Shown one piece after another: positions 51,424 through 60,801 of a stretch of 64,000 nt of DNA. Position numbers and translations under genes: made by a program. Under the pieces are notes generated by a model. That model saw nothing but the letters and a program-made list of their open reading frames with translations. It was not told the DNA's origin and did not search any database. Source of the DNA: Microbacterium paraoxydans (GTDB taxonomy: Bacteria > Actinomycetota > Actinomycetes > Actinomycetales > Microbacteriaceae); contig NZ_JAIVLG010000006.1 of assembly GCF_020524545.1 (NCBI RefSeq), forward strand, positions 248,001 to 312,000. The letters are read 5' to 3'. How positions within the stretch are numbered: the stretch's first letter is position 1; every line of letters starts with the position of its first letter.

Positions 51424-52205
51424 GCGTGCACCGCCGTCGGGGCCGTCGATGCCGGGCGGATCGCGATCTCGTGCTGGCGGGAGGTGAGCGCATCGATCAT
51501 GGCGAGTCGTCCGAGCAGCGGCTCTCCCGCGCCGGTCACGAGCTTGATCACCTCACCCGCCAGCATCCCGCCGACCTGCACGCACAGCGCTCCGAGCACG
51601 CCGACCTGCGCGCAGCTGGGGGGCTCCCCCTCGGTGCCCGGCGGGAAGAGGTCTGCGAGCACGACCGGCTCGCCCACCGGCGGGTCCGACCAGAAGACGG
51701 TCGCCTGTGCATGCCACTCCTGGACCGCACCCCACACCAGCGGAAGTCCGAGGGCCTCGGACGCGGCGGCCACATCGCGACGGGTCGCGAACGAATCGCT
51801 CGTGTCGACCACCACGTCGGATCCCGCGAGCAGGCGGGCGGCGTTGGTCGCGTCGAGGCGCTCATGCACGGGGGTCACGACCGTCTGCGGCGCGAGGGCC
51901 GTGATGGCGCGGGCGGCGGAGGCGGTCTTGTGCGCGCCGATGTCCTCCACGCGGTGCGCCACCTGACGCTGCAGGTTGGTGAGCTCCACGACGTCGTCGT
52001 CGATCACCGTGAGGGCGCCGATCCCCGCGGCCGCCAGGGCGAGGAGCGCAGGGGAGCCGAGCCCGCCTGCGCCGACGATCGTGACGCGCGCGGCGTTGAG
52101 GCGGCGCTGGCCTTCTTCGCCGATGCCGGCGAGCACCGCGTGCCGGGCCGTCCGGATGAGTTCTTCCGGTGTGAGCGCGGCGGCGGGGGCGACGAGGGGT
52201 TGCAT
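51420..52205 (-). CDS. moeB: molybdopterin synthase adenylyltransferase (MoeB/ThiF type)
   Basis: A 261-aa E1-like enzyme. ATP site VTIVGAGGLGSPALLALAAAG, VELTNLQRQVAHRVEDIGAHK and VVVDTSDSFATRRDV are typical. The region that holds the two zinc CxxC pairs in E. coli MoeB is reduced here: only PPSCAQ and LGALC remain, so zinc binding looks lost. There is no rhodanese tail. It is the first gene of the minus-strand moeB-moeA-moaC-moaD operon. Confidence 0.92.
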   Translation of the reverse strand: MQPLVAPAAALTPEELIRTARHAVLAGIGEEGQRRLNAARVTIVGAGGLGSPALLALAAAGIGALTVIDDDVVELTNLQRQVAHRVEDIGAHKTASAARAITALAPQTVVTPVHERLDATNAARLLAGSDVVVDTSDSFATRRDVAAASEALGLPLVWGAVQEWHAQATVFWSDPPVGEPVVLADLFPPGTEGEPPSCAQVGVLGALCVQVGGMLAGEVIKLVTGAGEPLLGRLAMIDALTSRQHEIAIRPASTAPTAVHA

Positions 52206-52288
52206 GGGTTCAGCGTATGCCCCGTCATCTGGAGCGGATTCATGAACGCGAAAGCGGTTGTATCTGTGTGAAAAATCCGCATCTGCGG

Positions 52289-52294
52289 TAGATT
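52289..52294 (+). promoter_or_regulatory. -10 element before the MerR-TOBE regulator
   Basis: TAGATT lies 6 bases before ATG 52301, with no room for a ribosome site, so the transcript is probably leaderless. The 95-base gap to moeB is the shared divergent regulatory region of both Mo operons; ATCCGCATCTGCGG at 52275-52288 is a small inverted motif that could be an operator. Confidence 0.4.
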
Positions 52295-52300
52295 CTCTTT

Positions 52301-52693
52301 ATGCAGACCTATCGGATCGCCCGTGCCGCGCAGTTGCTCGGTGTCAGCGACGACACCGTCCGTCGCTGGATCGAGCAGGGTCTGCTCCCGGTCACGGACG
52401 CGACGCCGGCCGAGATCCCCGGTGACGCCATCGCGGCGCGCGCGGTCGACCTCGCGGAGGAGGCGAAGCTCGCGGGAGATGTGCTCTCCAGTGCGCGCAA
52501 CCGCTTCGTCGGCATCGTCACGCGCGTGCAGGTCGAGGGCCTGATGGCGCAGGTCGACATCCAGTCCGGACCGCATCGCGTGGTGTCGCTGATGTCGTCT
52601 GAGGCGGCGCGCGACCTGCGTCTCGAAGTCGGCTCCCTTGCCACCGCCTCCGTCAAGGCGACCCAGGTCGTCGTCGAAGTCCCGAAAGGCTGA
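52301..52693 (+). CDS. MerR-type HTH plus TOBE (molybdate-binding) protein
   Basis: A 130-aa two-part protein. RIARAAQLLGVSDDTVRRWIEQG is a MerR/excisionase-like helix-turn-helix. Residues about 65-130 (RNRFVGIVTRVQVEGLMAQVDIQ, then a SLMSSEAARDL helix) are a mop/TOBE domain that binds molybdate. It is likely the local molybdate-responsive regulator of modABC and the divergent moeB operon. It starts leaderless-like and ends 1 base before modA. Confidence 0.88.
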   Translation: MQTYRIARAAQLLGVSDDTVRRWIEQGLLPVTDATPAEIPGDAIAARAVDLAEEAKLAGDVLSSARNRFVGIVTRVQVEGLMAQVDIQSGPHRVVSLMSSEAARDLRLEVGSLATASVKATQVVVEVPKG

Positions 52694-52694
52694 C

Positions 52695-53474
52695 ATGAAC
52701 CGTCCGCTCCGCCGCTCCTCCCTGGCCGTCCTCGCCGCTGCCGCGCTCGCTCTGACGGGGTGCGCGAGCGGCGCCCAGAGCGCTCCGACACCGGAAGCGG
52801 GGGTAGAGGAGGGGGCGAGCGGAGAGCTCACGGTGTACGCCGCAGCCTCGCTCAGCGGAGCCTTCGATGCGATCGGTGAGGCTTTCACGGCCGAGAACCC
52901 CGACGTGCGATTCAGCCCGGTCTACGACGGCTCGTCGACCCTGGTCACCCAGATCCTCGAGGGCGCACCGGCCGACGTGTTCGCGTCGGCCGACGAGGCG
53001 AACATGGACAAGGCCGGCAAGGTCGCGGTCGAGCCCGCGCTGTTCGCCTCCAACACCCTGGTGATCGTGGTCCCGGCCGGAAACCCCGGCGGTGTCGAGA
53101 CACTGGCGGATCTCGCTGACGTCACCACCGTGCTGTGCGCGCCGGAGGTGCCCTGCGGCGCGGCTTCGGCGACGCTGCTCTCCGGGGCGGGCGTGACGGT
53201 CGACGCCGCGAGCCTCGAGCAGAACGTGACGGCCGTGCTCACGAAGGTCGCCGCGGCGGAGGCCGATGCCGGACTCGTGTACGCGACCGACGTGATCGGC
53301 CGCGACGACGTCGAGGCGATCGTGCCCGACGGTGCCGACGAGATCGTCAACCGCTACCCGATCGCCGCGCTCTCCGACGCGCCGAACTCCGAGGCTGCCG
53401 ACGCGTTCGTGGCGTTCGTGCTGTCGGACGCGGGGCGCGACATCCTGGCGGACTTCGGTTTCGGAGCGCCATGA
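52695..53474 (+). CDS. modA: molybdate ABC transporter substrate-binding lipoprotein
   Basis: A 259-aa lipoprotein with lipobox LTGC near residue 22. The ModA blocks LTVYAAASLSGAFDAIGEAF, FSPVYDGSSTLVTQILEGAPADVFASAD and ADAGLVYATDVIG are clear. It captures molybdate outside the cell for ModBC. ATG 52695 starts 1 base after the regulator stop; the stop overlaps modB in ATGA. Confidence 0.96.
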   Translation: MNRPLRRSSLAVLAAAALALTGCASGAQSAPTPEAGVEEGASGELTVYAAASLSGAFDAIGEAFTAENPDVRFSPVYDGSSTLVTQILEGAPADVFASADEANMDKAGKVAVEPALFASNTLVIVVPAGNPGGVETLADLADVTTVLCAPEVPCGAASATLLSGAGVTVDAASLEQNVTAVLTKVAAAEADAGLVYATDVIGRDDVEAIVPDGADEIVNRYPIAALSDAPNSEAADAFVAFVLSDAGRDILADFGFGAP

Positions 53475-54259
53475 CCGGGGGAGGCGGTCGAGGGTATGCA
53501 CCCCGCGCGCTCGCCGTTCCCGCCCTGATCGGACTGGCGTTCCTGATCCTGCCGCTCACTGCGCTGGTCGCGCGCGTGCAATGGCCGACGTTCCTCGCGG
53601 ACGTGACCTCGGAGGCTGCCCTCTCCGCGCTCGCGCTCTCGCTCGGCACCGGCCTCGTGGCCACGGTGCTGTGCATCCTCATCGGCGTACCACTCGCGTT
53701 GGCCATCGCCCGCTCCGGGCCGCGACTGGCCGCGGTGCTCCGTGCCGTCGTCACGGTTCCGCTGGTGCTACCTCCGATGGTGGGAGGCGTCGCGCTGCTG
53801 TATCTGTTCGGACGCGCGGGCTGGTTCGGCGGACTCGGCCTGTCCTTCAGCACGCCGGCGGTCGTCCTGGCGCAGACGTTCGTCGCACTGCCGTTCCTGG
53901 TGCTGGCCGTGGAGGGCGCGGTGCGTACCTCGGGTGTGGACTACGAGCGCACGGCGGCCGCCCTCGGAGCCGGACGATGGACGATCCTGCATCGCATCAC
54001 CCTGCCGCTGGCCGCGCCGGGCATCGTCGCCGGTGTCGTGCTCTGCTTCGCGCGTGCCATCGGCGAGTTCGGCGCGACGGCCCTGTTCGCGGGGAATCGG
54101 CCGGGCGTCACCCAGACCATGCCGTTGGCGATCTACACCGCCTTCAACGGGGCGGGAGTGTCGCAGGGCACGGCGGTCGCGCTCGCGCTGCTCCTGCTCG
54201 CCACGGCGATCGCGGTGCTCCTGCTCGTGCGCGGCTGGCGGCCGGGGGTCACGCGATGA
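53471..54259 (+). CDS. modB: molybdate ABC transporter permease
   Basis: A 262-aa permease with about six helices. PLALAIARSGPRLAAVLRAVV, LPLVLPPMVGGVALL-like and DYERTAAALGAGRWTILHRITLPLA (coupling loop) followed by RAIGEFGATALFAGN are ModB signatures. It overlaps modA and modC by 4 bases each. Confidence 0.95.
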   Translation: MTGGGGRGYAPRALAVPALIGLAFLILPLTALVARVQWPTFLADVTSEAALSALALSLGTGLVATVLCILIGVPLALAIARSGPRLAAVLRAVVTVPLVLPPMVGGVALLYLFGRAGWFGGLGLSFSTPAVVLAQTFVALPFLVLAVEGAVRTSGVDYERTAAALGAGRWTILHRITLPLAAPGIVAGVVLCFARAIGEFGATALFAGNRPGVTQTMPLAIYTAFNGAGVSQGTAVALALLLLATAIAVLLLVRGWRPGVTR

Positions 54260-55374
54260 CCTCGTCCACGGGTTCGTCCGCCGGTGGCGGAGGTCTGCGT
54301 GCGCACGTCGTGGTCGCCCGCGAGCACTTCACCGTAGACGTGTCCGTGGAGGTCGCGGTCGGCGAGACCGTCGCCGTGATGGGACCGAGCGGCGCGGGCA
54401 AGTCGACCCTGCTGCAGGCGCTCGCAGGGCTCGAGTCCTTGACCGCCGGGGAGATCGAGGTCGCGGGGCGCGTGGTCGACCGTGTGGCCGCTCCCCGTGT
54501 GCGCACGGCGCCCATGAGCCGCGGCGTCGTGCTGCTCGGGCAGGAGGCGCGGCTCTTCCCCCACCTGTCCCTGCGTGAGAACGTCGCCTTCGGCCCACGT
54601 GCCGCCGGTCAGGAGGCCCGCATCGCGCGGGATTCAGCCGATGAGTGGCTCGCACGCGTCGGTCTGCCGGGTGCGGGGGATCGGATGCCGCGCGAGCTCT
54701 CCGGTGGCGAAGGACAGCGCGTCGCGGTGGCCCGAGCGCTCGCCGCGTCTCCGCGGGCCGTCCTGCTCGACGAACCTCTGGTCGCACTCGATCCGGCGAC
54801 GGCGGGCGACATCCGGCAGATGCTGCGCGATCAGCTGGTGGGGATCACCACGATCGCCGTCACGCACGACGCCGCGGACGCCGTCGCCCTCGCCGATCGG
54901 CTCGTGGTCATCGAGGCGGGGCGGGTCACACAGAGCGGACCCGTGCGCGACGTGCTGTCGGCGCCCGCGTCGGGGTTCGTCGCCGCCATCGCGGGAAGCA
55001 ACCGGCTGGTGGGCGTCGCCGCGAAGGGCGGTTGGCGCGGCGGGGGCCTGCATCTCGCGAGCACGGATGCCGCCTCGCTCGCGCTCGCCGCGGTCGAGGG
55101 CGCCCAGCTCGCCGCGGTGTTCCGCCCCGCGGCGGTGCGCCTCACGCGGGCCGACGAACCGCACGCGTGGTCCAGTCGAGTCGTCCGACTGGAGCCCATC
55201 CTCACCGGTGTCCGCCTGCACACAGAGCACTGCCGGGTCGATGCCTCGCTGGCGGAGGCCGCCGGCTTTGCGGTGGGTGATGAGGTGCATCTGAACGTCG
55301 ATCCGGCCGAGGTACGGTTCGTCTCCGCCCACTCCTCCGGCAGGAACGACGGGCATTCCGGCCCCGAGGGGTGA
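54256..55374 (+). CDS. modC: molybdate ABC transporter ATP-binding protein
   Basis: A 372-aa ATPase. Walker A GPSGAGKST, signature LSGGEGQRVAVARALA, Walker B LLDEPLVALD and the switch His in IAVTHDAADAV are intact. The C-terminal third is a mop/TOBE regulatory domain that senses molybdate. ATG 54256 overlaps the modB stop. The transcript probably continues into moaA, 45 bases downstream. Confidence 0.95.
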   Translation: MTSSTGSSAGGGGLRAHVVVAREHFTVDVSVEVAVGETVAVMGPSGAGKSTLLQALAGLESLTAGEIEVAGRVVDRVAAPRVRTAPMSRGVVLLGQEARLFPHLSLRENVAFGPRAAGQEARIARDSADEWLARVGLPGAGDRMPRELSGGEGQRVAVARALAASPRAVLLDEPLVALDPATAGDIRQMLRDQLVGITTIAVTHDAADAVALADRLVVIEAGRVTQSGPVRDVLSAPASGFVAAIAGSNRLVGVAAKGGWRGGGLHLASTDAASLALAAVEGAQLAAVFRPAAVRLTRADEPHAWSSRVVRLEPILTGVRLHTEHCRVDASLAEAAGFAVGDEVHLNVDPAEVRFVSAHSSGRNDGHSGPEG

Positions 55375-55419
55375 GACGGCGGGTTAGTCTCGAACGATGA
55401 CGGGGAGTGGCGGAGCGCG

Positions 55420-56514
55420 ATGACGGCCGTGCCGGTGGTCATCGGTGTGCGCCCGCCGCACGCTGCTCCGACCGCGCAGAGCCCCGGCCTCGCCGCCGAG
55501 AGCGCGGGCCTCGTCGACACGCACGGCCGTGTGCACCGGGATCTGCGCATCTCGCTCACCGACCGCTGTTCGCTGCGCTGCACGTACTGCATGCCGGAGC
55601 AGGGGAACGAGTGGCTGGCCCGCACGAGCATCCTCTCCACGGACGAGATCGTCGAGGTCGCGGAGGTGGCCGCGGCCCTCGGCATCCGCACCTTCCGCCT
55701 CACCGGTGGCGAACCGCTTCTGCGAGCCGACATCGTCGAGGTCGTGACGCGCCTCTCCCGCATCGACGGAGAGGACGGCCCCGTCGAGATCGCGATGACC
55801 ACCAACGGCATCAGCCTCGCTCAGAAACTCCCGGCGCTGATCGAGGCCGGTCTCACGCGCCTCAACATCAGCATCGATACGGTGAACCGTCAGAGATTCG
55901 CCGACCTCACCCGACGCGACCGCCTCGACGACGTGTTCGAGGGCATCGCCGCGGCTGCGGCATCGGAGCTGCGTCCGCTCAAGCTCAACGCCGTCGCGAT
56001 GCGCGGTGTCAACGACGACGAGCTGGTCGACCTCGTGGAGTTCGCGATGGGCGTGGGGGCGCAGCTGCGCTTCATCGAGCAGATGCCGCTCGATGCCGGA
56101 CACACCTGGGACCGCGCGTCGATGGTCACGCGAGAGGAGATCCTGGCGTCCCTGGCTGAGCGCTGGCGCCTGGAGCCGGTCGAGGGGCGTGGGGGAGCAC
56201 CCGCGGAGAAGTGGCGGATCGACGGAGGGCCGCACGAGGTCGGTGTGATCGCCTCGGTCACCGCCCCGTTCTGCGGAGCCTGTGACCGTCTGCGTCTGAC
56301 GGCCGACGGTCAGCTGCGCAACTGCCTGTTCTCGAACGTCGAGTACGACCTCATCGAGGTGCTGCGCGGGGAGTCGGCCGCCGCGCCGGGGGAGCGCGCC
56401 GACGGGATCGCCGGGATGCTGCGGTCGTGCGTGCACGGTAAGCTCCCGGGGCACGCGATCAACGACCCGTCGTTCCTGCAGCCGGCGCGCGGCATGAACG
56501 CGATCGGCGGCTGA
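55420..56514 (+). CDS. moaA: GTP 3',8-cyclase
   Basis: A 364-aa radical SAM enzyme, first step of Moco synthesis. The SAM cluster motif is CSLRCTYC, the second cluster cysteines are in FCGACDRLRLTADGQLRNCLFS, and RLTGGEPLLRADIVEVV binds SAM. MTTNGISLAQKLPALIEAGL and FIEQMPLDAGHTW are further family blocks. The C-terminus ends in GG-like NAIGG, as needed for MoaC cooperation. The ATG gives a 40-residue N-terminal extension before the core. Confidence 0.95.
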   Translation: MTAVPVVIGVRPPHAAPTAQSPGLAAESAGLVDTHGRVHRDLRISLTDRCSLRCTYCMPEQGNEWLARTSILSTDEIVEVAEVAAALGIRTFRLTGGEPLLRADIVEVVTRLSRIDGEDGPVEIAMTTNGISLAQKLPALIEAGLTRLNISIDTVNRQRFADLTRRDRLDDVFEGIAAAAASELRPLKLNAVAMRGVNDDELVDLVEFAMGVGAQLRFIEQMPLDAGHTWDRASMVTREEILASLAERWRLEPVEGRGGAPAEKWRIDGGPHEVGVIASVTAPFCGACDRLRLTADGQLRNCLFSNVEYDLIEVLRGESAAAPGERADGIAGMLRSCVHGKLPGHAINDPSFLQPARGMNAIGG

Positions 56515-56609
56515 GCGCTGGCTCGGGCTCGGCACCGGCGGCCCGAGTCCTCGGCCGGAGCGGCGGAAGGCGCGCCGCCAGAACCGACTCAAGAGACAGG
56601 GATGACCGG

Positions 56610-57188
56610 ATGTGGGAGCCGATCGGGCAGGGGCGTGACGGGTACCGATTGACGATCCGGGCGACCCGGGTGTCCGTGCGCCAACTCGTCGTGATCATCC
56701 TCGGGTGCGTGCTCGGCGGAGGGGCCGCTGCCACGGCGGTGCTGATCGTGATCTCCCTCGAGACCGATTCCCTGCTCGGCAGGTCCGATGTCGTCTTGAT
56801 CGCCGGTGGCTTGGCCGTCGTCATCGCGCTCGCCCTGTTGTGGATCTTCGCCTGGCGGCGGAAGCGCTACGTCGTCGAGTGGGACGACGCGGGGATCCGG
56901 GTGATCGGTGCCGGGGTGGAACGATCGTATCCCTGGGCCTGCGTCGCTCGCGTGCTGATCCGTCTCGACACGGACTACGCCCGCGTCGAGGTGAGGAGCG
57001 CGGACCGGGGCTCCGTGTCGCTCCTGGCCGGCTTCGGCTCGCAAGACGTCAAGAAGACCACCGCGATCGACCCGATTCCGGACGGGGTCGTCGAGCTGCT
57101 GGGGCGCCATCTTTCTGCGGCCCCACCTCCCCAGCGGAACGCGCTCGGCCTGCACGTCTTCCTGGGCGCGCAACAGCCTGTCGCGTGA
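56610..57188 (+). CDS. membrane protein with PH-like domain
   Basis: A 192-aa protein with two transmembrane helices (VVIILGCVLGGGAAATAVLIV and VVLIAGGLAVVIALALLWIF), then a beta-rich segment KRYVVEWDDAGIRVIGAGVERSYPWACVARVLI that looks like a bacterial PH domain. No function known. It stands between moaA and the convergent amidohydrolase, with a weak ribosome site before ATG. Confidence 0.75.
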   Translation: MWEPIGQGRDGYRLTIRATRVSVRQLVVIILGCVLGGGAAATAVLIVISLETDSLLGRSDVVLIAGGLAVVIALALLWIFAWRRKRYVVEWDDAGIRVIGAGVERSYPWACVARVLIRLDTDYARVEVRSADRGSVSLLAGFGSQDVKKTTAIDPIPDGVVELLGRHLSAAPPPQRNALGLHVFLGAQQPVA

Positions 57189-57213
57189 GCGATGCCGTCC
57201 TTCGCATCCGCCT

Positions 57214-58428
57214 TCAGCCGAGGAACTCCCGCGCAGCGGCGGACAGGGCGGTCACGCCGACCTCGATCGTCGGGTGGATCTCGGGCGCGAAGAACGGCGA
57301 GTGGTTCGTCGGGATGTCCTGCTCGAGTCGACCCGCGGCGACCGCCTCGGCGAACCGAGAGGGATCGACGCCGCCCCAGAACCAGAACACCAGGGGAGCA
57401 CCTGCGTCACGGGCGAACCAGGACACGTCCTCGCTGCCGGTGAACATGCCGGGGTCGATGACGGAGGTCTCGCCGAGGGCGCGCTGGATCGCACCGGTGA
57501 CGCGGGCTGTGGCATCCTCATCGTTGATCGTCGCGGGCAGGGTGTGGTCGGTGCGGATCTCCGGCTCCCGCTCCGCCCCGGACGCGGTCGCCTCGGCGCG
57601 CACGATGCGCTCCACGCTCGCGAGCACCTTCTCGCGTGCTTCCTCATTCGGGTAGCGCAGGCTGAGCTCGAGCTTCGCCTCGGCCGAGATGATGTTGTTC
57701 TTGAGTCCGGCGTGGATCGAACCGACGGTCACGACCGCGACGCCCTGCGGGTCGATCTCGCGCGAGGCGATGGTCTGCAGGCGCATCACGGTTGCCGCGG
57801 CCATCACCACCGGGTCGATCGTGGCGTGCGGGCGGGAGCCGTGTCCGCCGCGTCCGTGCAGGGTCACGGTGAGCCCGTCGGAGGCGGCCATCTGCGTCCC
57901 GCTGCGCACCCCGACGATCCCGGCGGGGAGGGGGGTCACGTGCTGGCCGAGCACGATGTCGGGCCGAGGGTAGCGGTCGAGGATCCCGTCGTCGAGCATC
58001 GCGCGCGCCCCGGCCCCGTACTCCTCGGCCGGCTGGATCAGCACCACGAGCGTGCCCGACCACTCGGAGCGCTCCGCGACGAGCTTCTCCACGGCACCGA
58101 CCATCGCGGTGACGTGCATGTCGTGACCGCAGGCGTGCATGACGGGAACAGTGGTCCCCGCGGGGTCGACGCCCTTCGCCGTGCTCGCGTACGAGAGGCC
58201 GGTCTGCTCCTCGACAGGGAGTGCATCCATGTCGGCGCGCACCCAGACGACGGGACCGTCACCGTTGCGCAGCAGCCCGACGACTCCCGTCACCCCGACT
58301 CCTTCTTCGACCTCGAGGCCGAGGTCGCGCAGGTGCTGGGCGGCGATCCCAGCGGTCCGCGTCTCCTGGAACGAGAGCTCGGGGTGCTGGTGCAGGTCGA
58401 GGTAGAGCGCTTCGAGGTCGATCGTCAT
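57214..58428 (-). CDS. M20-family amidohydrolase (hippurate hydrolase-like)
   Basis: A 404-aa metallo-amidohydrolase. DLHQHPELSFQETRTA, metal-binding HACGHDMHVTAMVGAV, and PAEEYGAGARAMLDDG are the M20D blocks; GRGGHGSRPHATIDPVVMAA begins the lid domain. It removes acyl groups from N-acyl amino acids or hydrolyses related amides; substrate unknown. It is separated from soxR by palindrome family F. Confidence 0.94.
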   Translation of the reverse strand: MTIDLEALYLDLHQHPELSFQETRTAGIAAQHLRDLGLEVEEGVGVTGVVGLLRNGDGPVVWVRADMDALPVEEQTGLSYASTAKGVDPAGTTVPVMHACGHDMHVTAMVGAVEKLVAERSEWSGTLVVLIQPAEEYGAGARAMLDDGILDRYPRPDIVLGQHVTPLPAGIVGVRSGTQMAASDGLTVTLHGRGGHGSRPHATIDPVVMAAATVMRLQTIASREIDPQGVAVVTVGSIHAGLKNNIISAEAKLELSLRYPNEEAREKVLASVERIVRAEATASGAEREPEIRTDHTLPATINDEDATARVTGAIQRALGETSVIDPGMFTGSEDVSWFARDAGAPLVFWFWGGVDPSRFAEAVAAGRLEQDIPTNHSPFFAPEIHPTIEVGVTALSAAAREFLG

Positions 58429-58466
58429 GGCCCGAGCCTAGTCGGGCGTGTCGGAGCCGTCAGCCT

Positions 58467-58572
58467 TCGCCGAGACCCACGTTCCTCGCCGAGACCCCCG
58501 CCTGTCGTCCGCACCCCCGCGCACAGATGCCCGTGGGCGGGGGTGTCGACGGCCAGCGGGGGTCTCGACCTG
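58467..58572. repeat. nested palindrome, family F
   Basis: Outer inverted pair CGAGACCCCCGC (58490-58501) and GCGGGGGTCTCG (58556-58567) encloses an inner pair CACCCCCGC (58512-58520) and GCGGGGGTG (58537-58545). A direct repeat CGCCGAGACCC precedes the outer arm. It fills the gap upstream of the amidohydrolase and beyond the soxR stop. Confidence 0.85.
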
Positions 58573-58593
58573 GGGAGTGAGGGGGCGGGGGAG

Positions 58594-59043
58594 CTAGCCG
58601 TCCAGGCGGCGCGGACCTGAGCCCTGGGTGCCGAGGGCGTCGTCGGGGTTGAGCAGGCCGCACGCCTTCATCGACAGGCAGCCGCAGCCGATGCACCCGG
58701 TGAGCTCGCGCTCGAGGCGCTCGATGCCCTCGCGGCGCTTCTCGAGCTCGCGCTTCCAGCGCCGGGAGGCCCTCTGCCAGTCGGCGTGGCTCGGGGTCTC
58801 GGTCAGCGGCACGTCGGCGAAGGCGGCCTGGACGTCGGACAACGGGATGCCGAGGCGCTTGGCGACGGTGATGAGCGACACCCGCCGCAGCATGTGCCGG
58901 GCGTAGCGGCGCTGGTTGCCGGGGGTGCGGGTGGAGGCGATGAGCCCGAGAGTCTCGTAGAAGTGCAGGGCGGACGCGGCGACACCGGTGCGTCGGGTCA
59001 TCTCGCCGATCGTCAGCGGCTCGTCGGGTGCGTGGGGGCTCAT
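58594..59043 (-). CDS. soxR: redox-sensitive MerR-family activator SoxR
   Basis: A 149-aa SoxR. The N-terminal MerR helix-turn-helix (LTIGEMTRRTGVAASALHFYE) and NQRRYARHMLRRV are followed by a dimerisation helix and the [2Fe-2S] cysteines C117, C120, C122 and C128 (CIGCGCLSMKAC). Oxidation by redox-cycling agents should activate it. It is divergent from a ferredoxin-reductase-sodA operon, with a SoxR box in between. Confidence 0.97.
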   Translation of the reverse strand: MSPHAPDEPLTIGEMTRRTGVAASALHFYETLGLIASTRTPGNQRRYARHMLRRVSLITVAKRLGIPLSDVQAAFADVPLTETPSHADWQRASRRWKRELEKRREGIERLERELTGCIGCGCLSMKACGLLNPDDALGTQGSGPRRLDG

Positions 59044-59062
59044 CCGGGTCTCCTCGATTTGA

Positions 59063-59080
59063 CCTCAAGTGTACTTGAGG
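59063..59080. promoter_or_regulatory. SoxR box
   Basis: CCTCAAGT-GT-ACTTGAGG: perfect 8-bp arms and two central bases, as in the classical SoxR operator of soxS. It sits midway in the 76-base gap between soxR and the ferredoxin gene, so SoxR likely controls both directions. Confidence 0.93.
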
Positions 59081-59119
59081 TTTTACCGTGGACACCGTGA
59101 CCCGAGAGAAGACCCCGCG

Positions 59120-59446
59120 ATGACCTACGTCATCGCTCTGCCGTGCGTCGATGTGAAGGACAAGGCCTGCATCGACGAATGTCCCGTCGACTGCATCTAC
59201 GAGGGGGAACGCTCGCTCTACATCCACCCGGACGAGTGCGTCGACTGCGGTGCCTGCGAGCCCGTGTGTCCCGTCGAGGCGATCTTCTACGAGGACGACC
59301 TCCCCGACGAGTGGCAGGACTATTACAAGGCCAATGTCGAGTTCTTCGACGAGATCGGCTCCCCCGGAGGCGCGGCGAAGACGGGGATGCTCGCCTTCGA
59401 CCACGCGGTCATCGCCGCGCTGCCACCCCAGGGGGAACACGCATGA
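59120..59446 (+). CDS. ferredoxin, 7Fe-type
   Basis: A 108-aa ferredoxin with two cluster-binding sets: C-x7-C-x3-C-P ([14 protein letters not shown]) for a 3Fe cluster, and [12 protein letters not shown] for the 4Fe cluster, as in mycobacterial FdxA-like proteins. It would carry electrons to or from the reductase encoded next. ATG 59120 is the first codon after the SoxR box promoter; the stop overlaps the reductase start by 4 bases. Confidence 0.94.
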   Translation: MTYVIALPCVDVKDKACIDECPVDCIYEGERSLYIHPDECVDCGACEPVCPVEAIFYEDDLPDEWQDYYKANVEFFDEIGSPGGAAKTGMLAFDHAVIAALPPQGEHA

Positions 59447-60801
59447 CCGTCGCCGAACCCCGCATCGCCATCGTCGGAGCGGGCCCCGCGGGCATCTACG
59501 CGGCCGACATCCTGCTCGACCGCGTGCCGACCGCGTCGCTCGACCTGTTCGAGAAGCTCCCGGCACCGTACGGTCTCGTCCGCTACGGCGTCGCCCCCGA
59601 TCATCCGCGGATCCGCAAGATCACCGATGCGCTGCACGGGGTGATCGTCCACCCGCGCATCCGGCTGCGCTGCAATGTCGAGGTCGGCGTGGACATCCAC
59701 ATCGACGAGCTGCGTGCCGCGTACGACGGGGTGATCGTGGCGACGGGTGCCGACCTCGACGTCCGCCTCGATATCCCCGGCATCGACCTCCCCGGTTCCT
59801 TCGGAGCCGCCGACTTCGTCGCCTGGTACGACGGGCACCCCGATGCGCCGCGCACCTGGCCGCTCGCCGCCGAGGCGGTGGCGGTGCTCGGTGCGGGCAA
59901 CGTCGCGCTCGATGTGACACGGATCCTCGCCAAACACGCCTCCGCGCTGGCGCACACCGATACGCCGGATGCCGTACTCGACCAGCTCGGTGCCAGCCCT
60001 CTGCGGGACGTGCACCTGTTCGCGCGGCGGGGTCCGGCGGACGTGCGCTTCTCGCCCCTGGAGCTTCGCGAGCTCGCGGAGCAGGACGACGTCGACGTGA
60101 TCGTCGACCCGGAGGAACTCGCGCTCGACGCCCATGCCGAACGGATGATCGCGCAGTTCTCGCAGCGTCGTATCATCGTGCGCACGCTGACCGAGTGGGC
60201 TGCGCTCGATCCTGCCGGCCGCGCCGCCACTCGCCGCATCCATCTGCACGTGCGGCAGCGGCCCGTCCGTCTGCTGGGCAGCGGGCGGGTGACCGGTATC
60301 GAGATGGAGCGGACCGCGTCGGATGAGCTGGGCCGCATGGTGGGCACCGGCGAGCTGCGCCAGTACGACGTCGGAGCCGTCTACCGTGCCGTCGGCTACC
60401 GCTCGACGCCGATGCCCGGAGTGCCCTTCGACGACGATCTCGGAGTCGTGCCGCACGCGGAGGGAAGAGTCCTGGATGCGGCGGGCGACCCGATCCCGCG
60501 ACTGTACGCGACGGGATGGATCAAGCGTGGGCCCGTCGGGCTCATCGGTTCGACGAAATCGGATGCCGCGCAGACCGTGCGTCACCTCGTCGACGATCTC
60601 GAGGCCGCGGAGGAGGTCGTCCGCGGAGACGATCCGATCGCCCATCTCGGACACTCCGTCGACCTCGACGGGTGGCTGCGCATCGACGCGGCGGAGCGCA
60701 GCGCCGGAGCCGACCGCGGCCGGGAGAGGACGAAGCTCGTCGAACGCGAGGAGATGTTGAGGCATGCGAAGCAGGAACAGATGACGGAGGCCGGCCGATG
60801 A
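59443..60801 (+). CDS. ferredoxin-NADP reductase (FprA/adrenodoxin-reductase type)
   Basis: A flavoprotein of 452 aa. FAD site [41 protein letters not shown] site [19 protein letters not shown] and the C-terminal [18 protein letters not shown] are all diagnostic of the FprA type. It exchanges electrons between NADPH and the neighbouring ferredoxin. It overlaps ferredoxin and flavin reductase genes by 4 bases each. Confidence 0.96.
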   Translation: MTVAEPRIAIVGAGPAGIYAADILLDRVPTASLDLFEKLPAPYGLVRYGVAPDHPRIRKITDALHGVIVHPRIRLRCNVEVGVDIHIDELRAAYDGVIVATGADLDVRLDIPGIDLPGSFGAADFVAWYDGHPDAPRTWPLAAEAVAVLGAGNVALDVTRILAKHASALAHTDTPDAVLDQLGASPLRDVHLFARRGPADVRFSPLELRELAEQDDVDVIVDPEELALDAHAERMIAQFSQRRIIVRTLTEWAALDPAGRAATRRIHLHVRQRPVRLLGSGRVTGIEMERTASDELGRMVGTGELRQYDVGAVYRAVGYRSTPMPGVPFDDDLGVVPHAEGRVLDAAGDPIPRLYATGWIKRGPVGLIGSTKSDAAQTVRHLVDDLEAAEEVVRGDDPIAHLGHSVDLDGWLRIDAAERSAGADRGRERTKLVEREEMLRHAKQEQMTEAGR

